From contig CACYQQ010000005.1 in the NCBI GenBank assembly GCA_902776605.1, forward strand, positions 1-37,845: a DNA stretch of 37,845 nucleotides, in the 5' to 3' direction. Position numbers and translations under genes: made by a program. Below the pieces are notes generated by a model, which ran no database searches, was not told where the DNA came from, and saw only the letters and a list, made by a program, of their open reading frames with translations. The stretch's first letter is position 1. Each line of letters starts with the position of its first letter. Shown in pieces: positions 23,434 through 30,908 of this stretch. The DNA comes from an uncultured Bacteroidales bacterium. GTDB taxonomy: Bacteria; Bacteroidota; Bacteroidia; Bacteroidales; UBA3663.

Positions 23434-23515
23434 AGAGAAACATTCATAAATGAGACACTCTTGTATTGCAAAGCAACAAGAGGTAATTCTTGTAGTTAAC
23501 TGGAGGCTAATCATT

Positions 23516-23590
23516 GCTAAAGGGCTCTTCGAGCCGCTAAAAGTGCTTCGCACGCTAATAGTCTTCGGCACTAAGGAGCTCGAAAAGTTC
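23516..23590. repeat. Tandem mini-hairpin array C
   Basis: Three consecutive units of 18-20 bases each have a GCTAA-type spacer and a hairpin with a TTC loop: GGCTC-TTC-GAGCC (23523-23535), GTGC-TTC-GCAC (23543-23553) and GTC-TTC-GGC (23561-23569). A degenerate fourth unit (CTAAGGAGCTCG) follows. Stems differ from unit to unit but stay paired. Confidence 0.75.
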
Positions 23591-23640
23591 GGTTTTTCAA
23601 TTTTCACTTTTCAATTTTAATTTTTCATTTTCCATTTCAT

Positions 23641-23700
23641 TCGTCCGTTAACTCCCTGAGCGAAGCGATAACTCCTATTAACTACCATTAACTCCCTAAG
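23641..23700. repeat. Dispersed repeat D, copy 2
   Basis: Near-identical to 23107-23139 over its first 33 bases, then continues as TTAACTCC-like units to about 23700. Confidence 0.7.
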
Positions 23701-23994
23701 TAGCAAAACTGCTTCCTAAGTGATTGTCAAAAAGAGACTTAAAAGACTCTGCCGGTTCATTCCAAGTGCCAATTCCCAACTACAGGCTAATACGCTTCTA
23801 ATACAGTTTACTTGGAACTCGCCGAGAGATAACGCAAGATACAAAAAGTGAAAACACCTCTGTGAAACAATGATCGGGAACGTCGCCGCCGCAACAGTTT
23901 TCTGCTCGACGCTTTGACTACATAGACGTAATCCCGAGACGAATAGATATTCTAAAAACAATTGAAACAGAGTCGATTAAGTCTCTTACTATAA

Positions 23995-25038
23995 TCAATT
24001 AGCCATCTTAAGTTCACGGATGTGCTGGAAGTCCTTCCAATGGGGCGCCTCGCGATACGCCGTGAGAGAACCGACAGGAACGAGAACGACAGCTTTCTGA
24101 TAACAACTGAAAGATTCTTTGAGCAAACGTGGCGGACGGGCAGATCGTGCCACAATGGTCTCCAGACTGTCACAACCTTGGAAAGCCCAACGGCCCACCG
24201 TCAGACAGGAACTGGACAGTACCACCGACTTCATGTTCTTACAGCCCTTAAAGGCATAGTCAGCAATATAGACAACGCTGTCGGAGAGTCGCAACTCTCG
24301 CAGGTTCTTGCAATCCTTCATCAGCCACGGTTCTACATGACGTACGCCAAACGGAATAGGCATCGTCAACAGACTGGAGCAACCGGAGAATGCCTCGGCT
24401 CCAATCTCCTTGACCGTGATAGGCAGATGGACATCCTGCAACGAAGCGCAACCGGCAAAGGCTCGTTCGCCCACAACGACCAGACTGTCCGGGATATCGA
24501 ACTGCGCCAACTTCTGGCAACCTGCAAACGCCTCATTATCAATCACGGTGACCGTGTTAGGCAGATTGAGTTTCGCCAGACTCTTGCAGTTGTAGAACAG
24601 ACGGTACTTCACCTCACGAAGGTCGGCCGGCACATCGACCGAAGTCAACTGCTCGCAACCGGCAAAGGCCCGCTCGCCCACACTATGCACTGTAGAGGGA
24701 ATAGAAACAGAGCGCAGACCCACGCAACCGCTGAATGCGCCAGCAGCAATCTCGGTGACGTCAAAATGCTCTCCTTCGTAAGAGACAAGGTTAGGAATGG
24801 TCACGTTGCCCATGATACCATTCGGGTTAGAGACCACTTCGCAAGTAGTACGACCCGTCACTTTGAAGAACATGACAGAACCGTCCTGCAACAGAGCCAT
24901 GAAGTCTGCACGTGAGTTCAGACTCTTTACTCCATGAGGGATACTCTCCTCCAACTCATCTCGCACGCAAGATGTTTGGATTGACAGGCTACTAAACAAT
25001 AAGCCATATAGTATTAGTAATTTCCAAAAACTTCTCAT
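23995..25038 (-). CDS. BspA-like leucine-rich-repeat lipoprotein
   Basis: The 347-residue protein has a lipoprotein signal ending at SIQTSC (Cys24), a short beta-rich N-terminal part (about 40-95), and around ten LRR_5/BspA repeats from about 95 to 310. Each repeat is about 23 residues with the frame GAFxGCxxLxxVxIPxxVxxIG, for example AFAGCEQLTSVDVPADLREV. A C-terminal RPPRLLKESFSCYQ...LVPVGSLTAYREAPHW cap is typical of such proteins. Family members are surface-exposed adhesion or binding proteins of oral and gut Bacteroidota. The gene stands alone on the minus strand with a -7 box about 100 bases upstream. The ligand is unknown. Confidence 0.9.
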   Translation of the reverse strand: MRSFWKLLILYGLLFSSLSIQTSCVRDELEESIPHGVKSLNSRADFMALLQDGSVMFFKVTGRTTCEVVSNPNGIMGNVTIPNLVSYEGEHFDVTEIAAGAFSGCVGLRSVSIPSTVHSVGERAFAGCEQLTSVDVPADLREVKYRLFYNCKSLAKLNLPNTVTVIDNEAFAGCQKLAQFDIPDSLVVVGERAFAGCASLQDVHLPITVKEIGAEAFSGCSSLLTMPIPFGVRHVEPWLMKDCKNLRELRLSDSVVYIADYAFKGCKNMKSVVLSSSCLTVGRWAFQGCDSLETIVARSARPPRLLKESFSCYQKAVVLVPVGSLTAYREAPHWKDFQHIRELKMAN

Positions 25039-25134
25039 GGCATCATCAGTTTAAATTAAAAATTCTCCTTCAACTATCCTGCCACAAAGGTAGGACAAAA
25101 TTCAGAATATTCGCCATTTCCCTCCAAAATAAAG

Positions 25135-25163
25135 GCAAAAATAGAATATTTTTCTATATTTGC
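25135..25163 (-). promoter_or_regulatory. Palindromic pair of -7 boxes upstream of the LRR gene
   Basis: The minus strand reads TATTTTTGC (25135-25143), which fits the LRR gene. The plus strand reads TATATTTGC (25155-25163). The two boxes face each other in a near-palindrome. Neither has a clear TTTG at the right distance; the plus-strand box has no gene to serve. Confidence 0.45.
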
Positions 25164-25182
25164 CACCCTAACATAACAAAAA

Positions 25183-25220
25183 CAAAAAAATTGACTGCCA
25201 ATTTGCTCATTAGCAGTCAA
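25183..25220 (-). terminator. Intrinsic terminator of tRNA-Pro
   Basis: On the minus strand TTGACTGC pairs with GCAGTCAA (arms 25191-25198 and 25213-25220) and is followed by TTTTTTTG, about 25 bases after the tRNA 3' end. Confidence 0.8.
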
Positions 25221-25227
25221 TTCTTCT

Positions 25228-25245
25228 GACAAATATATATTTGTC
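25228..25245. repeat. 18-bp perfect palindrome at the tRNA 3' end
   Basis: GACAAATATATATTTGTC is perfectly self-complementary and overlaps the last bases of the tRNA gene. Confidence 0.7.
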
Positions 25246-25316
25246 GGGGTGACCCGACTCGAACGGGCGGCCTCTACGTCCCGAACGTAGCGCGCTACCA
25301 ACTGCGCCACACCCCG
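25244..25316 (-). tRNA. tRNA-Pro (CGG anticodon)
   Basis: The 73-base cloverleaf has acceptor CGGGGTG/CACCCCG with discriminator A, D-stem GCGC/GCGC around AGTTGGTA, anticodon stem CTACG/CGTAG around TTCGGGA (anticodon CGG), and T-arm GCCCG-TTCGAGT-CGGGT. C1-G72 is typical of bacterial tRNA-Pro. CCA is not encoded. Confidence 0.95.
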
Positions 25317-25333
25317 TGCTTATACTATAAGCA
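25317..25333. repeat. 17-base palindrome directly 5' of tRNA-Pro
   Basis: TGCTTATA-C-TATAAGCA is a perfect inverted repeat that abuts the 5' end of the tRNA gene. It may overlap promoter or 5'-processing signals. Confidence 0.6.
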
Positions 25334-25450
25334 AGTTATTAGGTAATAGTTATTAGTTATTAACCTTGCGGTCAAGGAGTTTTAAATAGGGATTAACTAT
25401 TAATTCACCAGTGGGGAAAAATAACTAATAACTCCTAACTGATAACTTAA
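25331..25450. repeat. TTATTAG/AATAACT satellite between tsf and tRNA-Pro
   Basis: GTTATTAGGTAATAG-type units at 25335-25362 face AATAACTAATAACTCC-type units at 25420-25447, so the two groups are roughly inverse to one another with short (8-9 base) internal periodicity. Confidence 0.5.
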
Positions 25451-25456
25451 AAATCT

Positions 25457-25493
25457 CATTCTTGCCACCGCCACCAATGCGGTGGCAAGAATG
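25457..25493 (-). terminator. Intrinsic terminator after tsf
   Basis: Perfect 15-bp arms CATTCTTGCCACCGC and GCGGTGGCAAGAATG enclose a 7-base loop. On the minus strand it is followed by AGATTTTTAAG, 10 bases after the tsf stop. Confidence 0.88.
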
Positions 25494-25502
25494 AATTTTA
25501 TA

Positions 25503-26489
25503 TTAGTCCTGATTCAAGTTGATACGCTTGAAAGCGGTAACAGTCAGACCCTTCTGTACAGAGTCCATGTACTGCTGAACGTTCAACTTAGCGTCGTTGA
25601 TGAACTCCTGCTCAACCAAGCAGTTCTCCTTGAAGAACTTGTTCAGACGACCCTTAGCGATGTTCTGAATCATTGCCTCAGGGAGGTTTGCAGCCTTCTG
25701 CTCAGCAGCTTCCTTCATGATCTTGCGACCCTGCTCTGCCTGCTCAGCGGTGATCCAACCCTTAGACATGTTGCTCTCGATGTGATCCTCGCTGTCGAAG
25801 TGGTTAGGATTGAGACCAGCCTTCTTGAGAGCTGCCTCAACAGCCTTCTGAATCTGCTCCTCCTTGGTCTTGATGATAGCGATGTTGAGCTCCTCATCCT
25901 TCTTCTCCTGTGGGATCTCGTCAGCGTTAACGGCAACAGGGTTCATAGCGACAACCTGGCAAGCAACAGCCTTGAGAGCCTCCTCGTCGGCATTCTGGTT
26001 GAATGCTACAACCGAAGAGAGCATGTGGTTGAAGTGGTTGTAGGCAACAACGCCCTCGCCCTTAACGAAGTCGTAAACGACCTCCATCTTCTCACCACAA
26101 GCACCTGAACGCTCGGTGATGACGTCGCCAACCGTGCTACCCTCCAAAGGCAGGGCGAGCAAAGCAGCCTGGTCGGCTGGCTTGTTGGCCATGATGAGAT
26201 CCATGATAGCCTTAGCCAAATCCTGGAAACGGTCGTTGTTGGCAACCGACTCGGTCTCACACTTCAAAGCCATGATGGCACCGAAGTTACCCTCGGTACG
26301 TGCAATGACAACGCCCTGTGCGGCATCACGAGCCTCACGCTTAGCGGCGATTTTGGTGAACTTCTCGCGAATCCACTTTACAGCGGCATCGAAATCGCCG
26401 TTAGACTCCTCGAGAGCCTTCTTGCAATCGCCCATACCAGCCTGGGTCATTTCGCGAAGTTTCTTGATATCTGCAATTGAAACTGCCAT
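25503..26489 (-). CDS. tsf: Elongation factor Ts
   Basis: The 328-residue protein recycles EF-Tu by GDP/GTP exchange. The N-terminal UBA-like domain has the diagnostic ADIKKLREMTQAGMGDCKKAL (residues 6-26); the core EF-Ts domain follows. It is longer than the E. coli protein (283 residues), as usual in Bacteroidota. It is last in the order rplM-rpsI-rpsB-tsf and is followed by a strong intrinsic terminator. Confidence 0.97.
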   Translation of the reverse strand: MAVSIADIKKLREMTQAGMGDCKKALEESNGDFDAAVKWIREKFTKIAAKREARDAAQGVVIARTEGNFGAIMALKCETESVANNDRFQDLAKAIMDLIMANKPADQAALLALPLEGSTVGDVITERSGACGEKMEVVYDFVKGEGVVAYNHFNHMLSSVVAFNQNADEEALKAVACQVVAMNPVAVNADEIPQEKKDEELNIAIIKTKEEQIQKAVEAALKKAGLNPNHFDSEDHIESNMSKGWITAEQAEQGRKIMKEAAEQKAANLPEAMIQNIAKGRLNKFFKENCLVEQEFINDAKLNVQQYMDSVQKGLTVTAFKRINLNQD

Positions 26490-26551
26490 AATAGTATTCG
26501 ATATAAGAGAGACATGACTGCAAAGCCAGTCTCATAGGTAGAACATTAATG

Positions 26552-26573
26552 GGGGACTCTGTTTCGAGTCCCC
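26552..26573 (-). promoter_or_regulatory. Hairpin between rpsB and tsf
   Basis: GGGGACTC (26552-26559) and GAGTCCCC (26566-26573) enclose a 6-base loop. No U-run follows on the minus strand, so attenuation or mRNA processing between the two genes is more likely than termination. Confidence 0.45.
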
Positions 26574-26584
26574 TATTGTTTGAT

Positions 26585-27406
26585 TTACTCTGCCTCGGCA
26601 GCAGCTACCTCCTCTGCAGGAGCAGCGGCCTCCTCCTCAGCTGGAGCTGCAGCAGCCTTCTTAGACTTGCGTGGAGCCTTGCCAGAAGCCTCGGCAGCAT
26701 CGCTGTCGGCCTTCTCGACCTTGCGCTCCTCAAGACCCTCGGCAATAGCCTGGCATACAGCGCCCATGACTACGTCAATAGACTTGGTAGCATCGTCGTT
26801 AGCTGGGATGATGAAGTCGATGTCGCGTGGGTTAGAGTTGGTATCCACCATACCGAATACAGGAATGCCCAGACGGACAGCCTCTGCAACGGCAATGTGC
26901 TCCTTCATTACGTCAACAACGAAGAGAGCAGATGGCAGACGGTTCAAGTCGGCGATAGAACCGAGGTTCTTCTCCAACTTCTCACGCTGGCGGCTGATCT
27001 GCAGACGCTCGCGCTTAGAGAGGTTGTTGAATGTACCGTCCTTGGTGAGTTTGTCGATGTTAGCCATCTTCTTCACAGCCTTGCGGATAGTGGTGAAGTT
27101 GGTGAGCATACCACCTGGCCAACGCTCGATAACGTATGGCATGCCAATGGCCTGAGCCTTCTCGGCTACGACCTCCTTGGCTTGCTTCTTAGTAGCGACG
27201 AAGAGAACCTTCTTGCCGCTCTTGGCGATAGCCTTGAGCTGCTCAGCTGCCTCGTCGATTTTAGCAACTGTCTTATTCAGGTCAATGATATGGATGCCGT
27301 TACGCTCCATGAAGATATATGGAGCCATTGCTGGGTTCCACTTGCTCTTGAGGTGTCCGAAGTGAACGCCGGCCTCCAAAAGTTGGTCAAAATTTGTACG
27401 TGACAT
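26585..27406 (-). CDS. rpsB: 30S ribosomal protein S2
   Basis: From the ATG at 27404-27406 (MSRTNFDQLLEAGVHFGHL) the protein is 273 residues. A TTG three codons upstream is the alternative and less likely. FGHLKSKWNPAMAPYIF, RWPGGMLTNF, and IPVFGMVDTNSNPRDIDFIIPANDD are S2 signatures. The C-terminal Ala/Glu-rich extension of about 40 residues is a Bacteroidota trait. It lies downstream of rpsI with a 146-base gap that may hold a leader for S2 autoregulation. Confidence 0.97.
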   Translation of the reverse strand: MSRTNFDQLLEAGVHFGHLKSKWNPAMAPYIFMERNGIHIIDLNKTVAKIDEAAEQLKAIAKSGKKVLFVATKKQAKEVVAEKAQAIGMPYVIERWPGGMLTNFTTIRKAVKKMANIDKLTKDGTFNNLSKRERLQISRQREKLEKNLGSIADLNRLPSALFVVDVMKEHIAVAEAVRLGIPVFGMVDTNSNPRDIDFIIPANDDATKSIDVVMGAVCQAIAEGLEERKVEKADSDAAEASGKAPRKSKKAAAAPAEEEAAAPAEEVAAAEAE

Positions 27407-27552
27407 AATTGTCAATTGTTTTTTTGTTTACATTCTTGTTATGCAACCCGCAGGTAGTCTGGTCGTCGGTCTGTGCCGAAGGCAAGGGTCCTGACGGATT
27501 TAGATACTAAACGCGTAAATATCTCAGCACGCTTCACGCGGCTGGTAGGATA
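27407..27552 (-). promoter_or_regulatory. Leader interval upstream of rpsB
   Basis: This interval holds a short stem around TGCC-TTCG-GCA and a run of GAC-containing repeats (ACCGACGACCAGACTACC) before rpsB. An S2-responsive regulatory leader is possible, but no known motif was recognised. No -7 box of good quality is seen. Confidence 0.25.
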
Positions 27553-27942
27553 TTAACGCTTGCTGAACTGGAAGCGACGACGAGCCTTTGGCTGACCTGG
27601 CTTCTTACGTTCAACGATACGTGCATCGCGGGTGAGGAAGCCAGCCTTGCGAAGAGCAGACTTGTTCTCCTCATTGATCTTAACGAGCGCACGTGCGATA
27701 GCGAGGCGGAGTGCCTCGGCCTGGCCCTTATAGCCACCACCCTGAAGGTTTACCTTGATGTCATACTGCTCAGCAACACCTACTTCGTTGAGAGGCTGCT
27801 TAACGATGAACTGAAGGATAGACGATGGGAAGTAGGCCTGGAGTTCCTTCTTGTTGATGGTGATGTTACCAGCACCTGCAGCAACATAAACGCGGGCAAC
27901 GGCGGCCTTACGACGGCCAATTGCATTGATTACTTCTGCCAT
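27553..27942 (-). CDS. rpsI: 30S ribosomal protein S9
   Basis: The 129-residue protein has the S9 landmarks NAIGRRKAAVARVYV, GGGYKGQAEALRLAIARAL and the C-terminal RKKPGQPKARRRFQFSKR, which reaches the ribosomal P site. It starts nine bases after the rplM stop, the universal rplM-rpsI order. Confidence 0.97.
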   Translation of the reverse strand: MAEVINAIGRRKAAVARVYVAAGAGNITINKKELQAYFPSSILQFIVKQPLNEVGVAEQYDIKVNLQGGGYKGQAEALRLAIARALVKINEENKSALRKAGFLTRDARIVERKKPGQPKARRRFQFSKR

Positions 27943-27951
27943 ACCTGTCTA

Positions 27952-28322
27952 TTACTTTAGAGTGTTAATGTCAATTACCTCAGGCTGCTGTGCTACCTCC
28001 TTGTACTCTGAACCTTCGTAAACACGAACGTTCTTGAGGAGCTGAGCGCCCAACTTGTTCTTTGGAAGCATACCCTTCAGAACGATCTGGAAGAGGGCAG
28101 CATAACGTTGCCGGTCATTGTCACTTTCTCTGCGTTGATGATGATGACGTTGTCACCACAATCAACATTAGGGGTAAAGCTTGGCTTGTACTTACCACGG
28201 AGGATCTTTGCGACCTTTGAGCAAAGACGACCCATCACCTGGTCAGTAGCATCCACAACAACCCACTTTTTCTGTGCAGTTGCTTTGTTCACAGAAATGG
28301 TCTTGTAAGATAAAGTATCCAC
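27952..28322 (-). pseudogene. rplM: 50S ribosomal protein L13, internally deleted and frameshifted
   Basis: The 5' part encodes a normal L13 start ([20 protein letters not shown], then [20 protein letters not shown]) through TMTGN, about 72 residues. The frame then runs through MLPSSRSF into a TGA. The 3' part, in another frame, encodes a normal L13 end ([19 protein letters not shown] and DINTLK) down to TAA at 27952-27954. Together they account for about 124 residues, against about 150 for the family, so roughly 30 codons are missing and the frame is shifted. The junction near 28105-28110 has CAAC in common with the expected sequences on both sides. L13 is normally required, so an assembly error is a serious alternative. 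Confidence 0.85.
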
Positions 28323-28444
28323 TGTTGATTTTGGATTAAATAATTAATAATAGGTTAACTGTGCAGAGCCTCAGTTTACGGACAAGCTCCCCGAGGATGC
28401 ACCGAAAAGCGCGGCTTTCAGGGCCATTTCTCGCAAATCGGCTT

Positions 28445-28453
28445 GCAAAGATA
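28445..28453 (-). promoter_or_regulatory. Predicted -7 box of the rplM-rpsI operon
   Basis: The minus strand reads TATCTTTGC, about 125 bases before the rplM ATG. The leader between holds GTAAACTG/CAGTTAAC pairing (near 28352-28380), a possible ribosomal-protein leader. Confidence 0.55.
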
Positions 28454-28901
28454 CATTTTTTCCTCCACATACGCGCCGCATACGTTTTTATTTTTCTCCG
28501 AGGCTACGTTTTTCTCGCCCCCTCGTCTCGGTTTGTCATCTTGAGTAAGCAATCATCGCTACTTTTCACCTCCCTTCCCCTTCATCGGAGGGCGTCGTTG
28601 CCCCGGACCGGCCAACTGTTTCTCCGGACCGACAACTCCCCCGACGCTGTCCTACCGTAGTTGCGTTCTTTTTGCGTTCTTTTTCCTTTCTTTTTTGAAC
28701 CTTTTTGCTCCCTTTTAAAGGCAGCAAGAAGGCAGAAGCTCAAAAGCGGTCCAGAAGAAAGGAGACGCCGAGTGCGGAAGGGGAACGTTTGCACCCCCTT
28801 TTTGCCGACTATCCTGCTCAAAACCACGCGATAGCTTTTTGACCAAGACCCCAAACAAAAAATAATTGAGGCATTTCTCGCGATAATTCAAAAATTATGA
28901 G
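28454..28901. other. Gene-free divergent intergenic region
   Basis: It lies between the divergent rplM and EamA genes. Apart from the hairpin repeat A copy 2 at 28692-28746 and pyrimidine-rich stretches, no gene or RNA was recognised. Confidence 0.5.
28692..28746. repeat. Dispersed hairpin repeat A, copy 2
   Basis: The 34-base core at 28705-28738 matches copy 1 (9047-9080) at all but one position. Core arms CCTTTTTGCT and AGCAAGAAGG pair (one mismatch). The outer arms here are TTTTGA and TCAAAA, different from copy 1 (GACCTTCT/AGAAGGTC) yet again complementary. Confidence 0.8.
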
Positions 28902-28910
28902 TAAATTTGC
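28902..28910 (+). promoter_or_regulatory. Predicted -7 box of the EamA gene
   Basis: TAAATTTGC matches TAnnTTTGC; the ATG at 28946 follows after 35 bases. This excludes the TTG start at 28907 that overlaps the box. Confidence 0.5.
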
Positions 28911-28945
28911 CGCGCGAAAATACAATACCCTCTACTTTTCACATT

Positions 28946-29908
28946 ATGGTTTGGCACCTATTGGCTCTACTCACCGCCTGCATCTGGGGCTCCACGTTTG
29001 CGGCAAGCAGTCTGCTCATCCGGGCAGGACTATCGCCTGCCGAGATCATGCTGTTCCGCTTTGCCATTGCCTACCTACTGATGCTGCCCTTCCAGGTCAA
29101 GGGCATGGTGCAACGGGGCCAACGGTTCAACCCGCACGACCGCAACATGCTGTTGGTCAGGCTGCGTGACGAGGGATTGTTCATCCTGTTGGGACTGACG
29201 GGCGGCTCGCTCTACTTCCTGAGCGAGAACTCTGCTATCAAGCTCACCAACTTCACCTCGACCGTCGCCCTCATCGTCAGCACCTGCCCTATCCTGACGG
29301 CACTGGTGCACCGACTGATATGGCGCGGCGAACATCTGTCGAACCGCTTCCTGTTGGGGTCGGCCACCGCCATGGCGGGTGTGACGCTGGTGGTGCTCAA
29401 CGGTGTGTTTGTCCTGGACGACAACCCCTGGGTCATTGTTCTGAGCTTCGGCGCCGCCCTGTTCTGGGCCTTCTACAGCATCATCCTCAAGGTGCTCGAC
29501 CGCCGTTATAGCAGTGACTACATCACGCGCAAGGTCTTCTTCTGGGGCGTGGTCACCATGTTGCCCGTCTGCCTGATTGAGGCTTACTCGGGACACAGCG
29601 AACTGTTCCCGTTGTCGGAAACGGACGGCGCGCCTACGTTGAACCTGAGTCTGTTGGCCGTGCCCGAGGTCTATCTGACGTTGCCCTTCTTGGCACTGAT
29701 TGCCTCCTTGGGTTGCTTCCTGACCTGGAACATCGTCTGCAAACGGCTCACGGTGGTCACGGCGAGCAACTACCTCTATTTCAACCCCGTGACTTCGCTC
29801 TGGATGGGTGCTTTGCTGCTCGGCGAACAGGCCACTTGGCCCGCCATCGTCGGCTGTCTGGTCACCATCGGGGGTGTATATATGTGCAACAAGAAGTCGC
29901 AAGGTTAA
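28946..29908 (+). CDS. EamA/DMT-superfamily transporter
   Basis: From the ATG at 28946 the protein is 320 residues with ten hydrophobic segments in two EamA halves. The first half begins LLALLTACIWGSTFAASSLL, the second has LSFGAALFWAFYSIILKVLD; PVTSLWMGALLLGEQATWPAIVGCLVTIGGVY is the typical end. Such permeases export or exchange small metabolites, often amino acids or nucleotide-related compounds; the substrate is unknown. It is likely co-transcribed with the TauE/SafE gene 39 bases downstream. Confidence 0.9.
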   Translation: MVWHLLALLTACIWGSTFAASSLLIRAGLSPAEIMLFRFAIAYLLMLPFQVKGMVQRGQRFNPHDRNMLLVRLRDEGLFILLGLTGGSLYFLSENSAIKLTNFTSTVALIVSTCPILTALVHRLIWRGEHLSNRFLLGSATAMAGVTLVVLNGVFVLDDNPWVIVLSFGAALFWAFYSIILKVLDRRYSSDYITRKVFFWGVVTMLPVCLIEAYSGHSELFPLSETDGAPTLNLSLLAVPEVYLTLPFLALIASLGCFLTWNIVCKRLTVVTASNYLYFNPVTSLWMGALLLGEQATWPAIVGCLVTIGGVYMCNKKSQG

Positions 29909-29947
29909 TATTCATTATTTAATATTTAGTATTTCTAAACAAGTATA

Positions 29948-30676
29948 GTGACAACTACCACCATCCTTCTCCTGTGCCTCCTGGCTTTTGGCGCCGCCGT
30001 CGTGCAACGCGTGTCGGGCTTCGGCTTTGGCATCTTCATCATGACGGCCTTGCCCTACCTGATGCCCACCTTCGGCGAGGCGGTCACCCTGAGCGGCGTG
30101 TTGGCATTGGTGACATCAATCACCATTGTCATCCACATGCACAAATATATCGTCTGGAAGAAGCTGTTGCCCATCCTGACGGTCTTTCTGATTGTCTCCT
30201 GGTTTGCGGGGCAATGGATATCGGCCACCAGCGACGGACTGTTGAAGCACATCCTGGGTGGTGTACTGCTGGCTGCCAGCATCTGGTTCATCTTCCTGAG
30301 CGAACGCATCCACATCAACCCTACCTTGCCGATGCAAGTGAGCATGGGTACACTGTCGGGCGTGATGGGTGGTCTGTTTGGCATGCAAGGTCCGCCCGCC
30401 GTGCTCTATTTCCTGGCTTCGGCCTCGCGCAAGGAGGAATATATGGCCATGGCGCAATGCTATTTCCTGGTGGGCAACCTGGCCATGACGGGCTTCCGCG
30501 CCTACAATGGTCACCTCACCACCAATGTCCTCTGGGCCTGGTGCTGTGGTCTGCCTGCCGTCCTGTTGGGCACTTGGTTGGGCAGTATCATCTTCCGCAA
30601 TATCCCTATCCGCATCCTCCGCAAGATCATCTATATCTACATGGGAATCAGCGGAGCGATAGCGTTGTTCTTGTGA
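29948..30676 (+). CDS. TauE/SafE-family membrane permease
   Basis: The 242-residue protein starts at GTG (29948) and has about eight membrane segments. It carries the family start (LAFGAAVVQRVSGFGFGIFI), and the second half has GTLSGVMGGLFGMQGPPAVLYFL, the mirrored motif of this inverted-repeat fold. Members are proposed exporters or importers of sulfite, sulfoacetate or other organic acids. It follows the EamA gene by 39 bases on the same strand. The GTG start is preferred because the Thr-rich N-terminus leads directly into the first membrane helix. Confidence 0.88.
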   Translation: MTTTTILLLCLLAFGAAVVQRVSGFGFGIFIMTALPYLMPTFGEAVTLSGVLALVTSITIVIHMHKYIVWKKLLPILTVFLIVSWFAGQWISATSDGLLKHILGGVLLAASIWFIFLSERIHINPTLPMQVSMGTLSGVMGGLFGMQGPPAVLYFLASASRKEEYMAMAQCYFLVGNLAMTGFRAYNGHLTTNVLWAWCCGLPAVLLGTWLGSIIFRNIPIRILRKIIYIYMGISGAIALFL

Positions 30677-30785
30677 GAGGGTCCAAGACCTGAGACCCCC
30701 CACTAACTCCCCCGAGGGGGAGAACCAGCCCCTTGCAAACGAAAGAGTTTGCTACTTTTTGTAACTAACAATCCCCTCCCCTCGA

Positions 30786-30891
30786 GGTCCTCGCAACTGA
30801 GGGTTGATAACTTCTCGCGAGGGATAATCTCCTCCCCTCGGGGTCCTCGCAACTGAGGGTTGATAACCCTCAGCGAGAAGACGGGAGGGGG
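30786..30891. repeat. Dispersed two-hairpin repeat B, tandem copies 3 and 4
   Basis: The same 26-base segment beginning GGTCCTCGCAACTGAGGG occurs at 30786-30811 and 30843-30868, a 57-base period. Copy 4 has outer arms CTCGC/GCGAG and inner GAGGGTT-GAT-AACCCTC intact. Copy 3 has lost the right half of the inner stem. G/C-run flanks surround both. Confidence 0.8.
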
Positions 30892-30908
30892 TCTCATATT
30901 TATTTATC

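Larger units (their letters stand above)
22914..23994. other. Gene-free repeat patchwork
   Basis: About 1.08 kb without a credible gene. From left to right it carries repeat B copy 2, an AATTACAA-type satellite, repeat D copy 1, an intrinsic terminator, two nested inverted repeats, a tandem mini-hairpin array, a TTTTCAATT satellite (23592-23640) and repeat D copy 2. From about 23700 to 23994 I see nothing recognisable. Confidence 0.6.

Noticed and set aside
23190-23471. A 93-codon minus-strand ORF
   Set aside because: It crosses the terminator and nested inverted repeats; no motif.
23516-23590. CRISPR array
   Set aside because: Units are only 18-20 bases, have hairpin stems that change from unit to unit and no unique spacers; no cas gene is in the window. 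The 31709-31850 satellite was rejected for the same reasons.
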